Positions 1 to 8,483 of a stretch of DNA of 64,000 bases are shown here, one piece after another. Every line of letters starts with the position of its first letter. Position 1 is the stretch's first letter. The position numbers and the translations under genes are program-made. Origin of the DNA: JBGAJN01 sp044224905 (GTDB lineage Bacteria; Verrucomicrobiota; Verrucomicrobiia; Limisphaerales; JBGAJN01); NCBI GenBank assembly GCA_044224905.1, contig JBGAJN010000001.1:1178001-1242000 (forward strand), in the 5' to 3' direction. The notes beneath the pieces are model-generated. The model was not told the origin of the DNA, did no database searches, and was given only the letters and a program-made list of their open reading frames with translations.

Positions 1-2
1 TT

Positions 3-281
3 CGCGATGTGTTGAACGCCGGGCCGGAGAAGGCGGGCGCAGATTTCTACGCGAAGAATGTAAAGTGGTCCGGTGGCGCGGCAGTTCCGCCGGAACTCGG
101 CGCGAATGTTTGCGTTTATCTCGCCTCCGCACAGAGCGATGGCATCACCGGCAAGCTCATCGCCGCACAGTGGGATCCGTGGGAAAATCTCGAACAGTTC
201 AAGGCCGACCTCGGCGGCGACATCTACACTTTCCGCCGAATTGTGCCGAAAGATCGGGGAAAGACGTGGGGCGACAAATAA
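3..281 (+). CDS. SDR family oxidoreductase, C-terminal fragment (5' end outside window)
   Basis: The frame is open from the first bases, so this is the tail of a gene that begins before the window. About 92 residues remain. They carry the usual SDR C-terminal pattern, a helix with a P-E-L-x-A-like segment, then 'VYLAS' and 'DGITGKLI', followed by the substrate-binding tail. The catalytic Tyr-x3-Lys lies upstream and is not visible. The TAA stop overlaps the ATG of the next gene (TAATG), so the two dehydrogenases are translationally coupled. Their position before a nucleotide-heptose pathway suggests sugar modification, but the substrate cannot be read from the sequence. Confidence 0.75.
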   Translation, partial: RDVLNAGPEKAGADFYAKNVKWSGGAAVPPELGANVCVYLASAQSDGITGKLIAAQWDPWENLEQFKADLGGDIYTFRRIVPKDRGKTWGDK

Positions 282-1270
282 TGAACTACGCCATCATCGG
301 GTGCGGTTTGATCGGAAAGAAGCGGCTCGCGGCGCTGCCGAAAGGCTCGCAGCTGGCCATCGCTTGCGACACGAACTTGGCGCGCGCTGAAGAGTTGGTG
401 AAACTCGCCAAGACCGGTCGTGCCGTCGCGGATTTTCAAGAAGCGGTGAAAGACTCGCAAGTGCAGGTCGTCATCGTAGCCACGCTCAACGCCACGCTCG
501 CCGAGATTTCCGCAGCGGCCATTCGCGCCGGCAAACACGTCATCGTCGAAAAGCCCGGCGGCATCAGCGCAAAGCAGATCGATGAATTGCTCGCGCTCGA
601 AGCCAAGCACGGTGTGCAAGTGCGCGTGGGGTTCAACCACCGCTATCATCCGGCGTTTCAAAAGGCGCGGGAGCTCTTTTCAGCTGGCGCGTTGGGTGAG
701 CTGATGTTTGTCCGCGCTCGTTACGGTCACGGTGGTCGCGTGGGTTACGATCGCGAGTGGCGGGCCGACCCGAAACTCGCCGGTGGCGGCGAACTCATGG
801 ACCAAGGCGTGCATCTGATTGATCTCGCCGGCTGGTTCCTCGGCGATTTCCCGTTCATCGACGGACACGCGGCGACTTATTTCTGGGACATGCCCGTTGA
901 TGACAACGCGTTTCTGAATCTCCGCAACGCCGCAGGTAAAACGGCGTGGCTCCACGTGAGCTGCACCGAGTGGAAGAATTTGTTCTCGTTCGAAATCTAC
1001 GGTCGCAACGCGAAGCTGCACATAGAAGGACTCGGCGGCAGTTACGGCGTCGAGCGGTTGCACTATTACAAGATGCTTCCGGAAATGGGTCCACCGGAGA
1101 CAACTGTCTGGGAATACCCGCGCGGCGACGACTCGTGGCGGATCGAAATGGCGGAGTTCGCTGAAGACGTCCGCCTCAAGCGCACGCCGACGCCCGGCTT
1201 GCGCGAAGCAAAGCGCGCACTCGATGTGGTGGAGAAAGTTTACGCGAAGTCCGGCTATCCGACTCAGTAG
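281..1270 (+). CDS. Gfo/Idh/MocA family sugar oxidoreductase
   Basis: A 329-residue NAD(P)-dependent dehydrogenase. The N-terminal Rossmann fold has GCGLIG at residues 7-12 and Asp30 at the end of the second strand, which favours NAD. The family signature EKPGG is at 90-94, and the C-terminal alpha/beta domain contains 'GGGELMDQGVHLIDL', typical of the family. The ATG at 281 is chosen because it overlaps the upstream stop and begins exactly at the Rossmann strand; a longer open frame upstream lacks homology. It lies 67 bp before the heptose kinase gene and probably oxidises a sugar or nucleotide-sugar in the same pathway. The exact substrate is not determinable. Confidence 0.88.
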   Translation: MNYAIIGCGLIGKKRLAALPKGSQLAIACDTNLARAEELVKLAKTGRAVADFQEAVKDSQVQVVIVATLNATLAEISAAAIRAGKHVIVEKPGGISAKQIDELLALEAKHGVQVRVGFNHRYHPAFQKARELFSAGALGELMFVRARYGHGGRVGYDREWRADPKLAGGGELMDQGVHLIDLAGWFLGDFPFIDGHAATYFWDMPVDDNAFLNLRNAAGKTAWLHVSCTEWKNLFSFEIYGRNAKLHIEGLGGSYGVERLHYYKMLPEMGPPETTVWEYPRGDDSWRIEMAEFAEDVRLKRTPTPGLREAKRALDVVEKVYAKSGYPTQ

Positions 1271-1337
1271 CGCCGCGATGCCTGCATTGATTTCCAGCTT
1301 TCCTGCATTCAAAATTTCCTCCTAAATCGCCCCCAAC

Positions 1338-2321
1338 ATGATCATCGCCCGTTCACCATTGCGCATCAGTCTCGGCGGCGGCGGCACCGACTTGCCGTCG
1401 TATTACGAGAAGTTCGGCGGATTCCTTATTGCGGCGGCGATTGACAAGTACGTCTACATCACGCTGCACGAAACGTTCGTGGCGGACCTGATCGTGAAAT
1501 ACTCGAAGCTCGAACGCGTCGCCAAGGCCGCCGATCTCGAGCACCCGATCATCCGCGAAGCGTTCGCGATGCTCGGCATGGATGGGCATTCGCTCGAGTT
1601 GACGTCGATGGCGGATATTCCCGCGGGAACAGGGTTGGGATCTTCCGGCAGTTTCACCACCGCGTTGCTGAAGGCGTTGCATGCTTACAAGAAGGACCTC
1701 GTGCAACCGGCGAAGCTCGCCGAGGAAGCGTGCGAGATTGAAATCGGTCGCCTCAAGGAGCCGATCGGCAAGCAGGATCAGTACATCGCCGCGCACGGCG
1801 GCATCACGTGCTTCAATTTTCTGCCAGGTGGGAAAGTGGAGGCGTGGCCGGCGAAGGTTTCCGAGGAGACGCTCTACAATCTCGAGGACAACCTGCTGAT
1901 GTTTTTCACCGGATACTCACGCTCGGCGTCGGCGATTCTCAAGGATCAGGACCAAAAGAGCAAAAGCGACGACAAGGCGATGATCGAGAACCTCCACTTT
2001 GTGAAGGACGTCGGGCATCGCAGCCACGCTGCGTTGGAATCTGGCGACCTGCGGGAGTTTGCACACCTCATGGACTTGCACTGGCAGCGGAAAAAGGAAC
2101 GCAGCGGCGGCATGAGTAATCAGCAGATCAATCAATGGTATGATCTCGCGCGAGCCAACGGCGCGCTCGGCGGCAAACTGATCGGCGCCGGCGGCGGCGG
2201 TTTTCTCGCGTTCTACGCTGAAGAGGACAAAGCGAAGCTGCGTCACGTCATGCGCCAACAGGGTTTGAAGGAAGTTCGCTTCCGTTTTGATTTTGAAGGC
2301 ACCAAGGTCGTAATTCAGTGA
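1338..2321 (+). CDS. hddA: GHMP-family D-glycero-D-manno-heptose 7-phosphate kinase
   Basis: A 327-residue GHMP sugar kinase. Motif 1 (SPLRISLGGGGTDLPSYY) is at residues 6-23, the ATP-binding Gly/Ser loop GTGLGSSGS at 97-105, and the third motif 'KLIGAGGGGF' lies near the C-terminus. The 'GGGGTDLP' form is that of HddA-type heptose 7-phosphate kinases rather than galactokinase or homoserine kinase. The enzyme phosphorylates C1 of D-glycero-D-manno-heptose 7-phosphate. The other three enzymes of the GDP-heptose route follow directly, which supports the assignment. Its last bases overlap the GTG start of the guanylyltransferase. Confidence 0.9.
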   Translation: MIIARSPLRISLGGGGTDLPSYYEKFGGFLIAAAIDKYVYITLHETFVADLIVKYSKLERVAKAADLEHPIIREAFAMLGMDGHSLELTSMADIPAGTGLGSSGSFTTALLKALHAYKKDLVQPAKLAEEACEIEIGRLKEPIGKQDQYIAAHGGITCFNFLPGGKVEAWPAKVSEETLYNLEDNLLMFFTGYSRSASAILKDQDQKSKSDDKAMIENLHFVKDVGHRSHAALESGDLREFAHLMDLHWQRKKERSGGMSNQQINQWYDLARANGALGGKLIGAGGGGFLAFYAEEDKAKLRHVMRQQGLKEVRFRFDFEGTKVVIQ

Positions 2322-3034
2322 GCGCGGCTCCCCTCGATATTCCCGTCGCGATTCTTGCAGGCGGACTGGCCACGCGGCTCAAGCCGTTGACGGAGAAAAT
2401 TCCGAAGGTGCTTTTGCCGATCGCCGGCAAGCCTTTCCTTACTCATCAACTCGCACTCTTGCGCAGCCAGGGAATTCAGCGTGTCGTCCTCTGCCTTGGT
2501 CATTTGGGCGAAATGGTTGTGAAGGAATTCGGCGACGGCGCGGAGCACGGAGTGAAGCTGGAATATTCCTTTGATGGTCCGGTGTTGCTCGGAACGGGCG
2601 GGGCCCTCAAACAAGCTTTGCCCAAGCTGGGCGAGAAGTTCTTCGTGCTCTATGGGGACTCGTATCTGCCGATCGCGATGCGGCCGATCGCCGAGTTTTT
2701 CGAGCGCAGCAGCAAGCAGGGCTTGATGACGGTTTATCGCAACGAAGGACTCTACGACACGAGCAACGTTGTGTTCGCCGACGGCGAGATCAAGATTTAC
2801 GACAAGAAGGCGCGGCTGCCGGAGATGAAATACATCGACTACGGCCTGAGTCTGTTTCGCGCCAGTGCCTTCGCGGAATGGCCATCAGATAAGCCATTCG
2901 ATCTCGCGCAAGTCATGGGACTCCTGGTTTTACAGAAGCAACTCGCCGGCTACGAGGTGCCCGAAAGGTTCTTCGAGATTGGGTCGCACGCGGGGCTGGC
3001 GGAGTTGGAGGCCCTGCTCTCGCAAAAGCGTTAG
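2318..3034 (+). CDS. hddC: Nucleotidyltransferase, probable heptose 1-phosphate guanylyltransferase
   Basis: A 238-residue sugar-phosphate nucleotidyltransferase of the GT-A fold. The nucleotide-binding signature AGGLATRLKPLTEKIPK is at residues 14-30, and a 'LYGDSYLP' metal-binding segment lies near residue 110. The start is GTG in a GTGA overlap with the kinase stop. The family includes mannose-1-phosphate guanylyltransferases and HddC. The neighbouring heptose kinase, isomerase and phosphatase make GDP-D-glycero-alpha-D-manno-heptose the most likely product. Use of GTP rather than another NTP is inferred from context, not seen in the sequence. Confidence 0.85.
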   Translation: MSAAPLDIPVAILAGGLATRLKPLTEKIPKVLLPIAGKPFLTHQLALLRSQGIQRVVLCLGHLGEMVVKEFGDGAEHGVKLEYSFDGPVLLGTGGALKQALPKLGEKFFVLYGDSYLPIAMRPIAEFFERSSKQGLMTVYRNEGLYDTSNVVFADGEIKIYDKKARLPEMKYIDYGLSLFRASAFAEWPSDKPFDLAQVMGLLVLQKQLAGYEVPERFFEIGSHAGLAELEALLSQKR

Positions 3035-3117
3035 CCGGTCCGTTCGGCGAATTGGGAAGGGACAACTTGCGGCTTCTCATGCGGTCGGATTCCGTGTTCT
3101 ACTCTCCGACAATCTTT

Positions 3118-3714
3118 ATGACCTTCACGCAGCAATACCTCGAAGAGACGCAGAAAGTTACCGCCGGTCTGAACGCGGCCCACATCGAAAAGACGGTGGA
3201 GGAGCTGGCCAAAGTTCGTGAGCGTGGTGGTCGGCTTTTCATCCTCGGAGTCGGCGGTAGCGCGGCCAACGCGAGCCACGCGGTGAATGATTTTCGGAAG
3301 ATCTGCGGCTTCGAAGCTTACGCGCCCACCGACAATGTTTCCGAACTCACGGCGCGCACGAATGATGAAGGTTGGGCTACGGTCCTCAGCGCGTGGTTGC
3401 AGGGAAGTCGTCTGAATGGGAAAGACGCGTTGCTGATCTTTTCCGTTGGTGGCGGCAATTTGGAGAAAAACGTCAGCCCAAATCTCGTGAGTGCGATCCA
3501 GCTGGCGAAGCAAGTCGGCGCATCCGTGCTCGGCGTCGTAGGTCGCGACGGCGGCTATACGGCTAAGGAAGCGACCGCGTGTGTGATTGTTCCCACGGTT
3601 AATCCCGACCACGTCACGCCGCACTCGGAAGCGTTCCAGGCGGTCGTGTGGCACCTTTTTGTTTCGCATCCGAAACTCAAGGTCAACCGGACTAAGTGGG
3701 AGGGGACAAAGTAA
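3118..3714 (+). CDS. gmhA: SIS-domain phosphoheptose (sedoheptulose 7-phosphate) isomerase
   Basis: A 198-residue single SIS domain, close to the usual GmhA length. The phosphosugar loop GVGGSAANASH is at residues 44-54, followed by 'VSELTARTNDEGW', a GmhA-like active-site segment. The second half has the 'SVGGGNLEKNVSPN' loop. It converts sedoheptulose 7-phosphate to D-glycero-D-manno-heptose 7-phosphate, the first step of the pathway. The ATG at 3118 is preferred; an in-frame TTG at 3052 would add 22 residues with no resemblance to the family. The gene lies between the guanylyltransferase and the phosphatase on the same strand. Confidence 0.88.
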   Translation: MTFTQQYLEETQKVTAGLNAAHIEKTVEELAKVRERGGRLFILGVGGSAANASHAVNDFRKICGFEAYAPTDNVSELTARTNDEGWATVLSAWLQGSRLNGKDALLIFSVGGGNLEKNVSPNLVSAIQLAKQVGASVLGVVGRDGGYTAKEATACVIVPTVNPDHVTPHSEAFQAVVWHLFVSHPKLKVNRTKWEGTK

Positions 3715-3762
3715 TTTTCGCAACGGTCGCTTCGAGAAGACTCTGACTTCCGCAAACACACG

Positions 3763-4329
3763 ATGAGTCTCCCCACGTCGACTGCTACCAAACCACGACG
3801 CGCCGTTTTTCTCGATCGCGATGGCGTGATCAATCGCTCCCTCGTCTGCGACGGCAAGCCCTATGCCCCCACTACGGTTGCTGAATTCGAGATTCTCCCG
3901 GGCGTTGCCGAAGCGTGCGCGCGACTAAAGCAAGCCGGCTTCCTCCTTATCGTCACTACCAATCAGCCCGACGTGGGCCGCGGCAAACAACCACAATCGA
4001 TCGTCGAGGAAATGCATGCGCAGATGTGCGCTGCGTTGCCGATTGATCGCGTGGAGGTTTGCTATCATCCCGGCGGAACTGTGGAATGTGATTGCCGCAA
4101 ACCGAAGCCCGGCATGTTACTCACTTCAGCGAAGGCTCTGAACATCGACCTCGCTCGCAGTTGGATGGTTGGCGATCGCTGGCGCGACATCGACTGCGGC
4201 CATGCGGCGGGTTGCCGAACCGTGTTGATCGAATACGATTACGATGAGGCGTTGAAGCAAATGCCGGACTTCCGAGCGAAGGATCTGGCGGGGGCCGCCC
4301 GGATTATTATTGAGCATTCCCACGTCTGA
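3763..4329 (+). CDS. gmhB: D-glycero-D-manno-heptose 1,7-bisphosphate 7-phosphatase (HAD family)
   Basis: A 188-residue HAD-superfamily histidinol-phosphatase/GmhB-type enzyme. The nucleophile motif is LDRDGV at residues 17-22, motif II is the TTNQ segment near 65, and the zinc-binding loop has Cys100, His102, Cys109 and Cys111. The C-terminal 'VGDRWRDIDCG' supplies the acidic motif. It removes the C7 phosphate of heptose 1,7-bisphosphate before nucleotide transfer. With hddA, hddC and gmhA upstream it completes the GDP-heptose route. The zinc loop separates it from simpler HAD phosphatases. Confidence 0.9.
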   Translation: MSLPTSTATKPRRAVFLDRDGVINRSLVCDGKPYAPTTVAEFEILPGVAEACARLKQAGFLLIVTTNQPDVGRGKQPQSIVEEMHAQMCAALPIDRVEVCYHPGGTVECDCRKPKPGMLLTSAKALNIDLARSWMVGDRWRDIDCGHAAGCRTVLIEYDYDEALKQMPDFRAKDLAGAARIIIEHSHV

Positions 4330-4375
4330 ACTACTCTCGTCGGCGAACTTGTAACGAACCGAACCGCGCACCGCC

Positions 4376-5095
4376 ATGAGCAACCTTTCCAAACTTCGCG
4401 TCAGAATTTTCGCCGACGGCGCCGACAAGCCCGGTATGTTGAGCCTCTACGCCAACCCATTGATCAAAGGGCTTACGACGAACCCGACGTTGATGAACAA
4501 GGCGGGCATCACCAACTTCGAGGCGTTCGCGAAGGACATTCTCCTCACGATTAAGGACAAACCGATTTCGCTCGAGGTGTTTTCCGACGAGTTTCCCGAA
4601 ATGAAACGGCAGGCGCTGAAGATTGCCGGCTGGGGCGCGAATGTTTACGTCAAGATTCCGATCACCAACACGCGCGGAGAATCCGCGCTGCCGCTCATCG
4701 AGGAACTTTCACAAGCCGGCGTTAAGCTCAACGTCACCGCCATTCTCACGCTGGAGCAGGTCGGCGGCGTGGCGCGAGCGCTGAATCCCGATATCGAATC
4801 GGTGGTGTCCGTTTTCGCCGGCCGCATCGCCGACACCGGCGTCGATCCCATGCCGATTATGCGGGCGTGCCGCGCATTGCTCGTCGGGCAACCGAAGGCC
4901 GAGTTGCTGTGGGCGAGCGTTCGCGAAGTGCTGAATATTTTCCACGCCGAACAATGTGATTGCGACATTGTCACCGTGCCCCACGACATCCTCGGCAAAG
5001 CGATCAAGATGTGCGGAATGGATTTGGGCGCCCTCTCGCTCGATACCGTGAAAATGTTCGCCGCCGACGCCAAAGCCGCGGGTTTCAGCCTCTGA
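4376..5095 (+). CDS. Transaldolase, small (FSA/TalC-like) type
   Basis: A 239-residue class I aldolase of the transaldolase family. Its 'KGLTTNPTLM' segment is at residues 31-40, and the probable Schiff-base lysine is Lys93 in 'VYVKIPITN'. 'LNVTAILTLEQV' and 'SVFAGRIADTG' follow as in short transaldolases. Transaldolase forms sedoheptulose 7-phosphate from fructose 6-phosphate and erythrose 4-phosphate. That is the substrate of the gmhA isomerase two genes upstream, so this gene may feed the heptose pathway rather than general pentose metabolism. Fructose-6-phosphate aldolase activity is an alternative for this subfamily. It is convergent with the next gene with a 7-bp gap. Confidence 0.87.
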   Translation: MSNLSKLRVRIFADGADKPGMLSLYANPLIKGLTTNPTLMNKAGITNFEAFAKDILLTIKDKPISLEVFSDEFPEMKRQALKIAGWGANVYVKIPITNTRGESALPLIEELSQAGVKLNVTAILTLEQVGGVARALNPDIESVVSVFAGRIADTGVDPMPIMRACRALLVGQPKAELLWASVREVLNIFHAEQCDCDIVTVPHDILGKAIKMCGMDLGALSLDTVKMFAADAKAAGFSL

Positions 5096-5102
5096 GTTTT
5101 CT

Positions 5103-6209
5103 TTAAGCCGGGCGCTTGCGCCGCGCCATTTCCTCGAACCAATTGCAGGCCTTGGGCAAAACTTGGTTCCAATGAAACGTCTTCGAACGTTCCCACGCTT
5201 GGACGCGGTAGTGTTGGTAGCGCTCGGGTGATCGGAGAATTGTCCGCAACGATTCAGCGATGGAGGCGGGATTTTCTTCCGCGGCAACCATTCCCGTTTC
5301 GTCGTGCAAAGTGGACTCCACTAGCCCGGCAACGGGATACACGACTGCCGGCGTTCCCATCGCATTCGCCTCGATGACATTGAGCCCCCAACCTTCGCGC
5401 TGCGACGTATGCAGGAGAAAATGCGCCTGTTGCAATAGCGCGTCCTTTTCTCGTTCGGCCAACGGACCGGTGAAGTGCACGCTCTTCTCGAGCTTCAAAT
5501 TCTTCGTGAGTTCCTTGAGTTTCGCTTCCTCTTCGCCCGTTCCCACGACGGTCAGTTCGGCGCGGATGCCGAGTTGAATCACGCTGCGCAACGCCTCGAT
5601 TCCGTGCCCGAGGCGTTTGTTCGGCGCGAGCCGTGAAACCATGATCAACTGCAACGGTTCAGCGAGCACCTTGGGTTCGAGCGTGGGCAACGCCACGGTG
5701 TGCACGCCGTAGGGAATGATCGTCACCGATTTCACGCCGTGCTCGATGAGCTTCTCCCGCGTAAACGTCGATGCGGTGAAGAATGGAATATCTCGGTAAA
5801 AACGGTGAGTCAGCCGCTCCTGCCAGCGTCCGACGGAGCTGACGGGCCATGGGTAAAATGAATTCCAAATCGGCCCGAGTACCTCGTGAATGTAAGAAAC
5901 GTTGTTGGTTTTGCACCACCAGGGCGCATACCACGGAATGCCGTGATGCTGGTCGATGACGAGATCGAAGCGCGGTTGCTGCTTATACCATTTGCGAGCA
6001 GCTTGAATGGCCGTGAACATTCCGCCTCCACGCAAGATATGGACGCCATCGATTTTCTCGTAAGGCTTGCCGCCAGGGAAAGCGTAGCTGAACTGATAGA
6101 CTTCGTGCCCGCGTTCCGCCAGCGCATTGAGGTAGGCGTGGGTGACGCGCTCCGCCCCGCCGGAAAGCGGGTTTTTCGGATCACGCCAGTTGAGCATCAG
6201 GAAACGCAT
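5103..6209 (-). CDS. Glycosyltransferase family 4
   Basis: A 368-residue GT-B fold glycosyltransferase. The N-terminal acceptor domain has the glycine-rich 'SGGAERVTHAYLNAL' loop. The C-terminal donor domain has 'MVSRLAPNKRLGHGIEAL' and the family EX7E motif within 'QREGWGLNVIEANAMGTP'. The ATG at 6209 is chosen because it begins at the first beta strand; the frame continues upstream without homology. It is a retaining cytosolic transferase that moves a sugar from a nucleotide donor to a glycan or lipid acceptor. Being next to the GDP-heptose genes, it could use GDP-heptose, but the donor is not shown by the sequence. Confidence 0.86.
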   Translation of the reverse strand: MRFLMLNWRDPKNPLSGGAERVTHAYLNALAERGHEVYQFSYAFPGGKPYEKIDGVHILRGGGMFTAIQAARKWYKQQPRFDLVIDQHHGIPWYAPWWCKTNNVSYIHEVLGPIWNSFYPWPVSSVGRWQERLTHRFYRDIPFFTASTFTREKLIEHGVKSVTIIPYGVHTVALPTLEPKVLAEPLQLIMVSRLAPNKRLGHGIEALRSVIQLGIRAELTVVGTGEEEAKLKELTKNLKLEKSVHFTGPLAEREKDALLQQAHFLLHTSQREGWGLNVIEANAMGTPAVVYPVAGLVESTLHDETGMVAAEENPASIAESLRTILRSPERYQHYRVQAWERSKTFHWNQVLPKACNWFEEMARRKRPA

Positions 6210-6317
6210 TTCAGAGGACGCCGGCTGCTCGACGCCGCGCGCTTTATGTCGGTAGGGAAATGGAAAGACAACTGCAAAAGTTGACAACGGCCAACCAGCC
6301 GACGTGAATAACCGTCA

Positions 6318-7217
6318 ATGTTTCGCAAGCGCACAGCAATGTTGTTTGGAATTCTGGGCCTGTTGGTCGGCGCCGTTGCGTGTCGTGACCAGCACTCGAG
6401 CCAGGCCAAAAATGTCGGAATGCGTAGCTTTGCAGTCACTGGTGTTGTCGAAGAACTCAAGCCGGGTGGACAAGTGGCGGTGATCCGTCACGAGGCGATT
6501 TCGAATTACATGGCCGCGATGACCATGCCCTTCCGCGTTAAGAATCCGCAGGAACTCACCGGGGTGCGGGCCGGCGATACCGTGCGCTTTCGTTTGCTGG
6601 TGACCGAAGACGAGAGCTGGATCGAAGCCATCACGAAAACGGGCGCTACCAACACCATTGCAATCCGTCAGTCCGATACGCCCGCTCCCAGCGTGCGTCC
6701 GCCGAGTCTCGCCGAAGCGATCGCCGACATTACGTTTACCAACGAACTGGGCCATGCCGTGCACTGGAGTCAGTTCAAAGGCGAGGCGGTCGCTTTCACG
6801 TTCTTTTTCACGCGTTGTCCGTTGCCGGAATATTGCCCGCGGCTATCCAAGAATTTTGCGGAGACCAGTCGTCGCCTGAAAGCGATGACGAATGCGCCGG
6901 CGAACTGGCGCCTGCTTTCAATCTCGTTCGACCCGGAGTTTGACAAGCCATCGGTGATGCGTGTTTACGGGAGTTACTACCAGGCAGATTCGAACCACTG
7001 GAACTTCCTGGCCACCTCGCCTTCCAACACGGCGCGCTTTGCGAGTCTCTTCGGGTTGAACTACCGCTCCGAGAACGGCACGATTAATCACGACTTTCGC
7101 ACCGTGGTGATTGATGCCATCGGTCGTATTCAAGCCGCGTGGCCAATGGGCGGCGATGCCTCGGACTTTTTGGTGGCGGAATTGATCAAAGGCGCGGCGG
7201 TCACCAATTCACCGTAG
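6318..7217 (+). CDS. CusF-like copper-binding domain fused to SCO1/SenC thioredoxin-fold domain
   Basis: A 299-residue exported protein. A hydrophobic N-terminus ends in a degenerate lipobox with Cys22. Residues about 38-105 resemble CusF/copper-binding modules, with His58, Met65, Met68 and Met70 in an 'MTMPF' context. Residues about 130-295 are a Sco1/SenC domain with 'FFFTRCPLPEYCPRLS', so the two cysteines (167 and 173) are in a CX5C arrangement rather than the classical CX3C, and a later His lies in 'NHDFRTV'. The expected role is periplasmic copper handling, for example for cytochrome oxidase CuA maturation. It is convergent with the HupE-like gene. The fusion and the spacing variant are visible; the function is inferred. 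Confidence 0.85.
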   Translation: MFRKRTAMLFGILGLLVGAVACRDQHSSQAKNVGMRSFAVTGVVEELKPGGQVAVIRHEAISNYMAAMTMPFRVKNPQELTGVRAGDTVRFRLLVTEDESWIEAITKTGATNTIAIRQSDTPAPSVRPPSLAEAIADITFTNELGHAVHWSQFKGEAVAFTFFFTRCPLPEYCPRLSKNFAETSRRLKAMTNAPANWRLLSISFDPEFDKPSVMRVYGSYYQADSNHWNFLATSPSNTARFASLFGLNYRSENGTINHDFRTVVIDAIGRIQAAWPMGGDASDFLVAELIKGAAVTNSP

Positions 7218-7243
7218 CAGCCGCTGTGAACGGGCGGTTGCGA

Positions 7244-8350
7244 CTACAGCACCGTCCGCTGCAATAGCCACCACGCGCCCGCCAATACTACGGCGATCGA
7301 ACACGCGGGCACCCAGCGCCGGACAAACACCGGCTTGGTGCGCAACCACCAGATCAACGGGAGCACCAGCGCGGCGACGGTCATCTGGCCCAGTTCCACG
7401 CCGAGGTTGAAGGAAATCAGCGGCGCCGCGATGGCGGAACCATTGAGGCCGACGAGGCGTTCCTTCAAATCCGTTGCAAACCCCAGTCCGTGCACGAGGC
7501 CGAAGATCAGCGTTAACCGCCAGCGATTCTTCGGTCCCTCCGGGCGCAACAAGTTTTCCGCACCCACGTAAATGATCGTCGCGGCGATCAACGGTTCCAC
7601 GACGCGGCCGGAGACGCTGACGACGTTGAAGGCGGCAAGCGCCAGCGTACACGAGTGCGCGATGGTGAAACACGTCACGATCCACAACGTCGCCTTGAGA
7701 CGCGACATCACGATCAACAGACCGAACAGGAAGAGCAAATGATCGTATCCGGTCAGAATGTGTTCAACGCCCATGACGAAAAATTCCCGAAAGGTCGGCG
7801 CCTTGGCGACCGGCTTGTCGTCTTCGAGTAGTTTGGAAACATCCACATCGATCACGTCCTGCTGCGCACTCAACAGGACTTCGGCGAGCGTCGTGCCTTT
7901 GTCATCCAGCAGGCTGACGAACTGCCGGTGTCCGCGGGGCAACTTTTCAATCAAGGTTGAGTGAACGACCAACGCCTTGGCACCGCGCGCGGGAAAATTG
8001 CCCACGAGATGAAAGTTGTTGTTTTCATCCATGTGGAAACGCGGCTCGGTGATCGCGACCGCCACGTCGTTGACCCGAACTTTCAAGGCTTCGCGAACCA
8101 AGGGTTCCAATTTTGCCTTCGCCAGCTCCCATTCTTCCGGACTCACTTTCCCGTCGCGGTCGGCGTCGATGGTGGTCAGAGTTTCTATGTCGAGCCGGGC
8201 GAATACGAATTCCGCGGCGAGACGTTCGCTGTCGAGGCGCAATGTTCCCGTGCTGAGGCCGGGATCGTGAGCGCGGCTGTTCCGAGATACAGCTACGAGC
8301 AGCACGCTCAGCAAAACCAGCCGGAGAAGTGATTTAAGATTCTCGTTCAT
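7244..8350 (-). CDS. HupE/UreJ-like membrane protein with EF-hand-like N-terminal domain
   Basis: A 368-residue protein. A signal sequence (residues about 8-27) precedes a soluble extracytoplasmic part with one EF-hand-like loop (residues 62-73, alternating Asp with Glu at 12). From about residue 188 there is a six-to-seven-helix bundle beginning 'FVMGVEHILTGYDHLLFLFGLL', the signature of the HupE/UreJ_2 family. Family members are linked to nickel/cobalt transport or remain uncharacterised. It follows the DUF4331 gene on the same strand, but a strong terminator (8401-8447) separates them, so it probably has its own promoter. The substrate is unknown. Confidence 0.85.
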   Translation of the reverse strand: MNENLKSLLRLVLLSVLLVAVSRNSRAHDPGLSTGTLRLDSERLAAEFVFARLDIETLTTIDADRDGKVSPEEWELAKAKLEPLVREALKVRVNDVAVAITEPRFHMDENNNFHLVGNFPARGAKALVVHSTLIEKLPRGHRQFVSLLDDKGTTLAEVLLSAQQDVIDVDVSKLLEDDKPVAKAPTFREFFVMGVEHILTGYDHLLFLFGLLIVMSRLKATLWIVTCFTIAHSCTLALAAFNVVSVSGRVVEPLIAATIIYVGAENLLRPEGPKNRWRLTLIFGLVHGLGFATDLKERLVGLNGSAIAAPLISFNLGVELGQMTVAALVLPLIWWLRTKPVFVRRWVPACSIAVVLAGAWWLLQRTVL

Positions 8351-8400
8351 CAGCCAATGCGTGGCGGTTTATCGCCCGGCGACCGGGTGGAGGCAAAGCG

Positions 8401-8447
8401 AAATCAAAAAGCTCCCGCGAGTGTCGTTCCGACTTTCTCGCGGGAGC
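8401..8447 (-). terminator. Rho-independent terminator after the DUF4331 gene
   Basis: The arms GCTCCCGCGAG (8411-8421) and CTCGCGGGAGC (8437-8447) form a perfect 11-bp stem with a 15-nt loop. On the minus strand the stem is followed by TTTTTGATTT. It ends 36 bases after the DUF4331 stop codon, so transcription of the TPR-DUF4331 operon should stop here before the HupE-like gene. Confidence 0.85.
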
Positions 8448-8483
8448 CGGTTGGCAGAGCCCGATTTGCGGGCCGAGACCAAA

